DNA of 64,000 nucleotides, from contig CAJNDS010002601.1 in the NCBI GenBank assembly GCA_905221605.1, forward strand, positions 1-64,000, read 5' to 3'. The position numbers and the translations under genes are program-made. Below, piece by piece: positions 23,001 to 35,000 of the stretch; the stretch's first letter is position 1; the number at the start of each line of letters is the position of its first letter. The DNA is from Symbiodinium natans. Taxonomy: Eukaryota > Sar > Dinophyceae > Suessiales > Symbiodiniaceae. Under the pieces are notes generated by a model. It searched no databases. It was not told the origin of the DNA and saw only the letters and a list, made by a program, of their open reading frames with translations.

Positions 23001-26000
23001 AGCCGAAAGCCCTGAACCCGAAACCGGTGCTGCTCTGAAAGCCCAAAACACTTGGGATGTCCCCCGTATACTAGCAGTCCTCAATAGGGATTCTGGTACC
23101 CCTAAACCCAAACCCTAAACCCGAAACCCTAAACCCTAAGCCCCCTAAACCCATTATAGTCCCTGTAAAGGACTGTCAGTAGCATGGAGGGTTGGGCCCA
23201 GGAGCCCCTTCCTCGTTGGTCTAGGCTTCGGCCCTGTCGGGTCCATCTTAGCGCCTCCCCCCCCCTCCCCCCGCCCCCCCCCCCCCCCCCCTCCCCCCCT
23301 CCCCCCCTAGGGTCCAGGGTCTGGGGTTTAGGGTTCAGGGTCTAGGGTCTAGGGTTTAGGGTCTAGGCCTAGGGTCTAGGATTTGGGGTCTGGGGTCTAG
23401 GGTTTATAGGGTTTAGGGTTGTAGGGTATCCCGAGCGCCCGCTGCCCCTGAGCCGTGCGATGCTGCAGGATTGCCTTCTGACAACTTTGTACTTCTCCAT
23501 CGGGCTGGCCCGAAACCCTAGCAGTAGAGTAGATAACCTGTAACCTTGTTGGGGTAGCATCATTCCTATAAATTCCCAAAGGTTAACATTTAGTTCCTCT
23601 AGGTTACTGGACACCTAAGAAACCCTAATCGATTCTTAAGGCCCGTGCATAAGACCCAAAGTAGTTGCTCAGGTACCGAAGACAGCGCCGCCCTGAACCC
23701 TTAATCCTAATCATCCCTGCGACATAGATTCGCCCCAGCTGTGCAGCAGGGTCAAACCGTAGTCACCCTAAACCCTAAAACCCTAAATCCCAAGGAACAG
23801 CCCTGGGGCCTGATCAAAGCCATCCCGTTTTTCCGAACTTGGGCTCCAATATGTCTCAGACCTTTCCCCGTAAACGCTTGCGACACGGGTGGGAAAAAAA
23901 GACCCTATATCCCACACCCTCGGGAGAGAAAGAGAGAGAGAGAGAGAGAGACAGACAGAGAGAGAGAGAGAGACGGGACTGTCCTTGCAAGCCCCGTTTC
24001 AGGTACAGATTCTCGTGAGCTTTCAGGAGCATGGGGGGCTTGTGGGGCTTGCGGGGATGTCTAGTACCTCCCTCCGCTGTGCATGATTCTTGTTTTGTGG
24101 GGGGGAGGTGGAGTGGCATTGTTTCTGGGGCGCTTGTGGGACGCCTAGTCTCTTTGGGAGCAGCCTCCAGGAGTATCTGGTGGGGACGATCTCATTCGAC
24201 CGCTTCTGGCACTTTTGCATCATCTCGTGCCTATGCTGGAGGGTGTAGGGCTTAAACCCTAAACCCTAAAGTATTAGATAACAGGCCGATGCAGCAATCG
24301 TTCGCGCCCTAGCCTAGCCCCCCGACCTAAAGCCTAAACCCGATCTTCACCTTAACCCCAGGCCCCCCCGCAGCGTGAAGCAGCGGCCTCAAACCACAAA
24401 TCTTGGGATGCTCCCCGTTACATTAACAGTCCTCAATAGGGATTCTAAACCCTAAACCCTAAACCCTACAAAGGGGGCTTCTAGAATCCCTATGAAGGAC
24501 TGCTCGTAGAAGGGTGAGCATCCCAACGGCACATCCCACATGAAGCGTCCCAGCGGCTCAGGAGCCTATAGGGTTTAGGGTTTAGGGTTTAGGGTTTAAA
24601 TCCTGAACCCCAAATCCTGAGCCCCTTTGGCTTCGTCCATCCCCTTTTTCTGGGGTTTATTCCGAGGACTTGTTGTAAAGCTGGGGCTCTGTGGGCTTTA
24701 TTCCCTCGAGGTTTGAGTCTCTATGATTCTATGATGTCGCAATTCCTCCTGGGTGATGTCAATCCCCCACATCCTCAACCCTAAACCCTAAACCCTAAAC
24801 CCTAAACCCTAAACCCTAAACCCTAAACCCCTAACCCCTAACCCCTAAACCCTAAACCCTAAACCCTAAACCCTAAACCCTAAACCCTAAACCCTAAACC
24901 CTAAACCCTAAACCCTAAACCCTAAACCCTAAACGCAAGGCTGATGGGCCAAGTCATCCCGGAGGTTTGCGTCCTTTTGGGCGCCGGAGCTGCAGCCCAC
25001 GGCTACGGGAGAGTATTTTTGAGGGCAGGTCGTGATTTTTGTTCGTTTTTGCGGTCTCCTGGCTGCAGGGTTTAGGGTTTAGGGTTTAAAACCAGGCAAA
25101 AGGGTTTAGGTTGTAGGATGTGGGATGTATATGACTGGGTTGTGCTTTGACATATTAATGTGCAAAAGGGTTCCAAAGCACAACTCAGCATAGGGCTTGG
25201 GGCGGCAAAGACTCAGGCTTTGACGGCCATGCAATGCAAATACCGCCGGGGAGGTTTTCTCCGTGCTTTCGACCCTAAACCCTAAACCCTAAACCCTAAG
25301 ATGCAGAGGCGAGTATTTCACCTCCACCGACTACTCACCCGTGCGATCTCTGGCGATGAATGCAGACCTTGGGATTGTACAGGTCGTCCTCCAAGGCGCG
25401 AGGGTGTCGGGCCTTTATGAACCCTATATAATCCTCAAAAACCCCATGCGGGTGAGGGTGTTAAACCCCTAAACCCCTAATCCCCTAAACCCCTAAAAAC
25501 CTTCCGGGTTGAGGAGGCCTTTTTTGGAGCCAGGGGCTTGGCCAGTGTGGCTTCAGGGTCGCATGCAGGAAGCTGTATTCATGAGAGACGGGTATGTATT
25601 TTGCACAGGGACGGTGCATCAGCTTCTCCCCATCAATCATGAAGCTTCGCGCACGTGCTCCTGCCACGTCTGCTTGCTGAGCAGCCTTACCCTAAACCCC
25701 AAACCCCAAACCCTAAACCCTTGGGCACTTTGAGCTGCTTGCAGGTTTCGGCCAGGGCTTCTTCTCGACAGGCAGGGTGCCCTAGCTTGAGCTGAGAATA
25801 GCAAGCTCACCCGACAAGCCATAAAGATGGTGAGTTGCCAACATACTTTCTGTGTGTATCTACTACGAGAGCTACCTGTCTTGCCTGCTCAGTGTTTGCA
25901 AGGGATTGGTCTGTCCAACGTTCCTGTGTGCTGATCCACACATACGCGTGCTGCATTCTCACGTGGGAAGGGATCGAAGGTATAGGTCCTTGACTGTGAC

Positions 26001-29000
26001 CCACATAAAGCCCATAGTATTTATCAATCCTCATGCGTAGATGTATTGATCTATATTTTTATTGACAGACATATCTGCATATTCCCTTGCGACATCACCT
26101 TGCACTACGACGATGCCCGGTTCGACAAGGTTTAGGGTTCTGGGGTTTAGGTTTCTGGGGGCTTAAGAACCCCCCAAAATATGAAAAATGGATTCTTCCT
26201 TATAAGGATAACCTAGTGATTATTATTTTTTTATTTTTGGGGGGGTTCTTAAGCAGATAGTGGTTTAGGGTTTGGGGCTAAGGGTTTGGGTTTCTGAGTT
26301 GGGCTTGGTTCAGGAGTCCGTCGGCTGTAGGCTCGCTGCCAGGCCTGCCAGCGGTGGTCATCATCACCTGCGTGGCACGGATCTCGGAAAGGGGCCTGGT
26401 CTGTGGTTGACCTCCTTGGTGCGGCTCTATCACATGGCTGACATAGCTCTTAGGGTCTAGGGTTTAGGGTCAGGGTTTAGGGTTTAGGGTTGAGGGTTGA
26501 GGGTTGAGGGTAGGGTTGACTCATTGTGAGGTGGCCACGTGGCGGCTGGAGCAGCACTATGGCTTGGCGCTCTTGAGCGCATCTTCGGTCAGTGGCACGG
26601 GCCACTGGACAAGAGAGGACCAGGTCGTTTCGGATCGGCTCCTGCGTGTAGCGAGGTGCCGAAAGAGTCAGGACCCCGAACGGTTTCAAGGAGCCCGCGT
26701 CTTAAAATTGCCAGTAGCCACTTGCATCGTTATATATGAATTCAATGGCATTCTAGTACAGCATATAGCAATGAATCTATTTTCCGCGAAATGTAGGAGC
26801 ACATAGTTTGCTGAAGCTCGCAGGAGCGGGCCTGGCTCCCAAAGTATTCGGCTTCGACGGTCTAGGGTTTAGGGTTTAGGGTTTAGGGGGAAAGGTTTCG
26901 CAAGACATGGGTTAGGGTTTAAGGTTTACGCGCTGGCACCTCAGCGAGCCAGGGCTCAAAAGGCTTGTGGGTTTGGGGCTTCTGTAGCGCTTGGGGTTTT
27001 AGGGCGTCAATTCCCCCCTAAATATGGCTGAAAAAGCCCACCTGAGGGGGCCCCCCAGAATGGACAAACCCAAATCCCCAAAACCCTAAACCCTCTAAAC
27101 CCTGAAACCCTAAATCCTCTAATCAAACTCTAAACCCTAAACCCTAACCCTGAACCCTCTGCCCTCTGAACCCCGAACCCCTAAACCCCGTAAACCCTCT
27201 GAGGCTTCCAGGGTGGGATCGCATCCTTTGGCGCGATCGCCACCAATGCCCACAAGGTGCCTGCACTTGCGTTTCTTTCAGAGCAGCGGTTTAGGGCTTA
27301 GGGTTTAGGGTTAAGGGTTTAGGGTTTAGGGTTTAGGGCGTGTTGTAGAGGGCTTATGAGGATCTCGCGCCATTCTGAACCTCCAAAGCCCTGCTTGCTT
27401 CGCGCCAAGAGCTGAACTTCAAGAGGTTGCTTTTGGTAGAGAGACATGCTCCCATTTTCTTGGGGAAGAGTGAACTATATACTACATCGCCCTTGGGAAT
27501 CATTTTTGCATTTTTGTTTATCTAAACCCCAAGAGGATAGTACAAAATGTTGTTTTTTTATTAAGGTTCTAAGGGGAGTAGAGTAAAAAGCCTTCGAACC
27601 TCGTTTGCGGCTCGGAGTGTGTAACTCGTTTGGGTACAACAAACCCCCTTGGAAGCCCAAAGGTCAATCTCTCTGCTTCTTTAGGTCGAGCACGAGCTGA
27701 AGGTTCAAACGGGTCATGCCTAGGGTTTCTCTAAGCCCTAAACCCTAAACCCTAAACCCTAAACCCTAAACCCTAAACCCTAAACCCTAAACCCTAAACC
27801 CTAAACCCTAAACCCTAAACCCTAAACCCTCGCCCCCTGGTGCAGATCATCCATCTCACCACCTACCACGCGATGAGCCGCCATCGGGCCAACATCTGCG
27901 CAGCCTTGGGCGCATCTTAGCACCATGAGACTTAGGGCCTAGAGGGCCTAGAATACAGGGGAGAGGGTTTAGGGTTTAGGGTTTAGGGTTAGGGTTTAGG
28001 GTTTTAGGGTTTTAGGGTTTAGGGCTTAGGGTTCAGGGTTTAGACCGAAGCCCTAAACCCTCACACCTTTCAACCCTAAACCCTCATCATCGTCCCTAGA
28101 ATACAAGGGAGCCCTGAGAGTATTCAATATGATCCCCTCACAGTATACAGAGACTGTAGGCTTCCCAAGCTCGAACGAAGTACGGCACCTGCATCGTAGT
28201 GTTAAGGAGGGGTTGAGGGTCTAGGGCAAAGGGTTCAAAAAGGGTCCGGGCGGGGGGGGGGGGGCGGGCTGTTGGGGACTTTGGTGGTTTACTTTTCTGG
28301 TTTGGAAAGACTAAGACATTCTACCGGCCCCGAAATGTAGCACATGGGATTCGTGAACGAGTTGTCGGAGAGAGAAGGATCATGTTTTTCATACCTTTTA
28401 GGGGGTCGTTTGTATTGATTCTGCAGGTTCTTCTAGTTTTGTAGAAGCAGATCCCAGCATCGGAGGATACGACCGCCCATGCGGGGAACACCATCTCTGC
28501 GGTGAATGCTTTCAGTGCATCTCCGCCACGTTGGTTCTGCGCGTGGGTCGAAAGCATGTCTTAACTTTGAGGTTCTTAGTCCGTAAACCCTAAACCCTAA
28601 ACCCTAAACCCTAAACCCTTAGGTCCTTTGAAAGGATGGTCTAAGCAAGTAGGCACCATTAAGACGACCAGTCTGTGCTCCAAGGGTTTTAGGCTTTAGG
28701 GTTTAGGGTTTAGGTTGGAAACCCGGCAGAGCTCGCGGGGTCAAAAGGGTTTAGGTAGCAAGGGCCTCTCTTTTTGCAGTTGTTGTCACGTGGGCTTCAT
28801 TGGGGTCCACGAGACTTGCATCTCAGGCCGTCTTCAACATCGCGTTGACACTACTGGCACAGACGTACACAGAGTTGGACATCAACTACATGAACGTCAC
28901 TGGCTCCATCCTATCCAGCTTCAGAGCCTTGGACCCCAAAATAAGACCGCTGAACCCGGAACCCTAAACCCTAAACCCTAAACCCTAAACCCTAAACCCT

Positions 29001-32000
29001 AAACCCTAAACCCGGCATCCTACCATACATGAAATCCCAAGTCCCACCCCCAACCTCATAAGGAACGACCGCGAGGTGCAAGGGGCCCCCGTTTCCTCAA
29101 TCAAGGCTTATTGGGCCGGGGACGTATCTAGGGCAATATATGGGCTCTTATAGACGGAGCCGGGCCCTGTGAAGTTCTAGAGGGCTCCATATGAGGGCTC
29201 CAACAGACCCCTCAACGAAACCCTGCGCCCTTCCATTGTTTGGGTGAGGGTTTAGCTGGGCTTTGGAGTACTGTACTTTCTTTTTTTGGTTCTGGGTTCC
29301 TACTATTGCTACTTATTACCTAAAAAGTATATACTCTTTTTTTTCCAGGGTCTACTCCAAAGCTAAGTTAGGATTACAGTGTCTGAGCCCAAGTGCTCGA
29401 AATCCCAGGAGCCTACATAGTTGCCAGAATTGTCCCCTATAAAACCCGGAGATTTTTTTTCATTCAAGCTCTCCCCCCCCCTTCCCATCACGCGCGTTCG
29501 AACTGAAGTGTGGTCCCCGAGTTCTTTGGCAGGTGGTGGGGGGTCGGACTCGGCTATTTCTGCTACCCTAAACCCTAAACCCCTAAACCCTAAACCCTAA
29601 ACCCTAAACCCTAAACCCTAAACCCTAAACCCTAAACCCTAAACCGCAGCCAAAGTAAAGAGCTAAGGCCAAGCCGGGCTGGTGCTGGGCGTGGTGATGA
29701 CCTTTGCCTTCGCGGCCAACACCATGATCTCATGCGGCGCGCTCAGGATTGCCTTCCCCCCGAAGGTCGCACATGCGGGTAGTCCTCTAAATTAGGGTCC
29801 CTTTTGGGGGGTTCCCTGTATACTGCGGCACCCGTATAAGAAGGACCCTAAAACGGACCCGAATGTGGAAAAATTAACCCATGTGGCTTTTCTTGACGCG
29901 ATGCAGGCACAAACCCGGATTGTCTTACCAATGAAGCTGAACTGCTAGGGTTTAGGGTTTAGGGTTTAGGGTTAGGGTTTAGGGTTTAGGGTTCAGGGTT
30001 CAGGGTTCAGGGTTCAGGGTTCAGGGTTCAGGGTTAGGGTTCAGGGTTCAAGCCTTAAACCCAACAAGTGTGGCATATACCCATTCATGCTCTGAGCCGC
30101 ACGAGTGCGCAGCTACAGAACATCCCCAATGAGCTACACTTACCGCGGTTGCAGCTGGGTTTAGGGTTTAGGGTTTGGGGTTTGGGGTTTAGGGTTTGAG
30201 GTTTGAGGTTTGGGGTTTGACAAAGGCTGCTCTGATTGCTGTTGTCACTATTCCCTACCCGAGGATACGTGCTGCTCTGATTGCTGCTGCCCCAAACACC
30301 CGCACCCGCCTGGCCCGGCCCCCTCCTAAAATTCCTAAAAAATCACACAAAGATTATCCCCTTATGCCTTGTCCCTGTACAGATATAGTCATTTAGGGAT
30401 TTTAGGGGGTCTTATTTGTTCTACGGTCATAATCCCTCACTTGGAGGTTCATGGGTAGTTACAAGTAGGGTGATAAGTATGGCAACTATCCTTATAACCC
30501 TGTTTGGGGGTTACTGATAACCTACCTGTACTTGCCCATGAACCTCCAAATAGAGACCTAGGCGAAGCCTCGAAGCCGAAGTTGAGGGTTTAGGGTTTAG
30601 GGTTTAGGGTTTAGGGTTTGGGGTTTAGGGTTTGAGGTTTAGGGTTTAGGGTTTAGGGTTTAGGGTTTAGGGTTTAGGGTTTAGGGTTGGCAGCCCTTCC
30701 GAGGCCTGTCGACCGCACAGGCCTTTGCCAAGTACGTCACCCAGCACGACATCGGGAAGATCTCCCAGCTACCTTTTCCCCAGCGGGAGTCTTAGCTCAG
30801 GGAGGTAGGGGGGGAGGGTTCCCCAGCAGGAGTCTAAGTCTAAGCTCGAAAATGTAAGGGGGCGGGCGGGGGGGGCGGGGGAGGGAGGGGGGAGGGGTCG
30901 GAGGCAGGGTTTAGGGTTCAGGGTTCAGGAAATTTTGTGGTTTGCAGGATGGGGTCTTGAGGGTTAGGTCAAGGACGGTCGAGCAGAGGAGGTGATTCGC
31001 GGGCTACATGCCACGGCCATTGCTCAGGTCGCATGTTCGACCGCTGAAGAAGCTCGCGTCCTTTGGGACGATCACTTCCATGAGGACGGGGGAAGGGTAC
31101 ATTTATTCACTTCATAACCCTAAACCCTAAACCCTAAACCCCGAAGCTCCAAAGCTCCTGCAGTCCTGGAGGCCCTAGGTGGGTATATTTTTGGGTTCAG
31201 GGTTGAGGGTTCAAGGTTCGTGGTTAAGGTTTCAGGGTGCTAAGCCTACCCTACTAGGTAGGCCTTTGGGATATTTGATACTTTCCCTTACTGGGTTTCA
31301 GAGGGTTTAGGGTTTAGGGTTTAGGGTTAGAGGTATCTTAAGGGCCACCCTAGAAGCCGACTGTCTCTCACCCTAAACCCTGAACCCTAGCTGTCCTAAA
31401 CCCTAGTTATCACAAACCCTAAACCTGAACCTAAACCCCAAACCCTAAACCCTAAACCCCAAACTCCAACTTTCTACCCCGCATTGCTTTGGCCAGTCGG
31501 GTGGCAAAAAAAAACCCCAAACTCTAGTTACCCTAAACCATAGGATGACCATCTCTCCGATCATCAACTCACTGGCCTGTCCGATGATCGGCGGCTTCTT
31601 TCTCGGAGTGAAAGGCGGAGAAGGGCTCTTGAGTCTAAGCTCGGAACCATGGGCCCTGCTTCAGGTTTAGGGTTTAGGGTTTAGGGTTTAGGGTTTAGGG
31701 TTTAGGGTTTAGGGTTTGGGCTTTAGGGTTTGGGGTTTAGGGTTTAGGGTTTAGGGTTTAGGCCCTTCGTGTGGTCCCTTGCCCTTGTTTATAGGGATCC
31801 GAAAACATGGGCCCCTTTTATGCATAGTGTATGTAGGGGTTATATGACAAGGGACCCAAATTAAGGGCCCACACTTCGGATCCCCTATTCAGGGCCCCTC
31901 TTCCGGGGCTGATTCGGAAATCGCTGTTTTTCTTTTTTCAACGTCAGGGGCCCTAATCCCTATGCAAACCCCAAGTAGAATCCTACACCCTGTAAACCCT

Positions 32001-35000
32001 ATCAAAAAACTTGCGAAAACCCAAAAGTAAAACTCTTTGAACTAGGCCCTACTCAAACCCAAGTAAACACGTGTCACTACCAGCAAAGCCGTACTGAAAC
32101 CCTTTTAAAACACCCTTCTCAAACCCATCCCAAGAAGTCCAGTTGTTACCCTAAACCCTAAACCCTAAACCCTAAACCCTAAACCCTAAACCCTAAACCC
32201 TAAACCCACTGGTCATAGAGACCAACCCACGGTCTCAAGGGCGTCTGCAGCTCCCCAGGGCTGCCCAGCACTGAGAACCTGCATGTCAAGCTCGGCAACC
32301 CTAAACCCTACATGTTCACTTCGCCATCAGGGCTACTCTTCATGCTCTCCGGCTCGAACGTGCTGGTGCTGTGCCTGAGCATCTTCTTGATCAACTCGGG
32401 GCAGTCGTGGGTCGCAGCCAGGACTAGGGTTTAGGGTTTAGGGTTTGGGGTTTGGGGTTTAGGGTTGAGGTTGTTTGCCGGCAGCCCCCCAAGTCCGTTG
32501 CTCAAAAGGGTTGAGGTTAACCCTAAACCCTGAAGAAGGCGTGTTCATGGTAGGTAAAAAGAAACCCAAAACCCTAAGAACCCCAAACCTACTTTTTAGT
32601 AGGTTTCAGTATAGAACACCTGGTAGGATTCTTAGGTAACCCGCAAAAAATAAGTTCGGGGTTCTTAAGTTAGGGTTTTCCCTTGAGCCCTCCACCCTGT
32701 GCCCAACAACGTGCTTCAGCCCTTGACCCTAAACCCTAAACCCTAAACCCTTAACCCTTAACCCTAAACCCTTAACCCCTAAACCCCTAAACCCTAAACC
32801 CTAATATCCCAACCATGAACTAGCAATCGGCATTGCGGCGCCTGATGCAGGAAGTTTGTGCTGTTTGGCCTGCTGCGCGACAAGGATGGCAATGTCATAG
32901 GCTCGCGCTCGATATCTTTTCTGCGCGCCTGCACTTCGACTTCCCAAAGCTGCTACTGGCATCCCATCTAAACTCCGGAACCGCCCTAAACCCTAAACCC
33001 TAAACCCTAAACCCTAAACCCTAAACCCTAAACCCTAAACCCTAAACCCTCCCTGCTTGCAGGCCCGGACTCTCCGCACTATGCCAACCTGGGCATTGGG
33101 GAGACGATAGGCTGCGAGAGTTGGCTCTGGGAGGTTCAAGGCTTTGGTGTCCTGATAAGCTTCTCCATTGGGCTTGGGGGCCCCTGTGCCTTGACTAGGG
33201 TTTAGGGTTTAGGGCTAGGGTTTAGGGTTTAGGGTTTGTACTCTAGGCCTCATGCCGCAAAGGCTCGCGGCATTGAGTTCTTCGTCTCAGGTTCAGGGCT
33301 TGGCGGAATCGGAGGATTTGTCCAAGTTAGGGCCATTCGCGTTGGCGATTGCTTTGGCTTCCCTTTTTACCTCCTTAGTACTGGGGCCGCAGAAGCTCCG
33401 AAGCTCTCAAGTCTTGGCTTTCAGGCAACTTCGTTAGCAAGATGAGATCTTAAGTTGTGGGGCGACGCGACATAGCTGTGGCAGATGTTGCCATTACCCC
33501 CCCCCCCCCCTAGGCCCTAGACCTGAATACCCCTAGACCCTATAACCTACAGTCCAGAGTTGTTCCCCATGGTATTAGCATGACAAGATTCAGTGTCGGG
33601 GTTTAGGGTTGATGTGCTATGCGCATTTACCCTCAAAGGGATTCTGTTCGACCATGTGGGGTTCAATATCAGAGGAAGGGGGGGCACGTGTAGCAGGTGG
33701 ACCATTCGAGGATACCACCGGTCCGGCACTGGCCTCAGACGGCAACGCAGCCTTCCTACCCTGCAAAAGAATGGAGGGCATCTCAAATGCGAGTTGCCTA
33801 CGGTGCGCATGGGCTGTCTTATGCGACCCTAGAAAGGGGTCCGCCTAGCACTGTGCAAGAGGACTATGACTCCTAGGCTGCCCAGTAGTACCCTTATTCC
33901 CTTTTTGGGGGGTTTACTTTCCCTTATAAACCCCTTCAAGCAAAGAAGGGCACCCTTTTTAAGCCTAGGTTACTGGGCAGCCTAGGCTCCCTTAAGAGCT
34001 CAGGCCATGAACAACTTCATCAAGTTTGTGGCGGTGTTCGCTTTCGCGACCCAGCAGCAAGAGATGACGAGAGCTGCCTCTTTTCATGCCTCACAAATCT
34101 TGAAGAGAAGCCTAGAGAGCCCAATACCCCTTAAGTAAGCCATGTGCTGTTAATTATGTAGGGCTCCTGAATATGACGTTAGCGTCTATTCCGTTGTTTA
34201 AGGGGTACTGGGCTCTTTGGGGAAGAACGCGGCAGCGCACCTGAACGCTGTCCATGCTCGGACAAAGGGAAGTCCCAGCCCTGCAAGCTTGTTCTAGTTC
34301 TTCAAAGGGGAGTTTAGGGTTTTGGGTTTGGGGTTTAGGGTTAGGGCATAGGGGTTGAGGGTGTTCCTACGCTCGGCATAGCCTGTTGCTAAGGGAATCT
34401 GTAGGCGCCAACTTCCCCAAAAATCCTGCTTTAAGAGGGCCCGTATGAAGAAAAATAGTCCTCAACCTTGTGATCCTGAGGGTTGAGGGTTTAGGGTTTA
34501 GGCTTTAGGTGATCCTCACACCGGTTTAGGGGTTCAGGGCTTAGGGTTTAGGGTTAAAACAAGGGTTTGGGGTTTGGGGTTTCGGCAATGAGGGAATTAG
34601 GTACCCTATTGAACCCCTGAAGGGGTAGACAATCATTGCGGGATATAAGGTATCGAAATCCTTGGCTCCCTACTAAGAAGCAGTAGGTCAAACCCCTCTC
34701 CTCCTTGAGCCAGATGTTCACCCTTGTCTTTCTCGACCAACAGCCCGACTTTCATATAGCCCTAACCCCCTACAGAAAGGACTGTCGTGACGTGTATGCT
34801 ACCATAAACCCTAAACATCCCTAAATGCTCCCCTCTGCCCTTAACACTAGCCCTAAACCCTAAACCCTAAACCCTGAAAGGATCCAAAAGATCTGCAGCA
34901 AAACCTCCCAGGTGACCGGTGGCCCCGGGAGGCTGTATGCGGGAAGCTGAGCCTTCGTGTGAGCGTGTGCTGCCTACAGGAGTTTAGGGTTTAGGGTTTA

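Noticed and set aside
24776-24934. Assembly join at a true chromosome end inside the window
   Set aside because: The V-PPase-like exons continue in phase on both sides of this tract and of every other internal tract in that gene, so they are intronic and not false joins.
30987-31027. Extra V-PPase-like exon reading EVIRGLHATAIAQ
   Set aside because: It breaks the phase between exons 23 and 24, which join directly with a GC donor.
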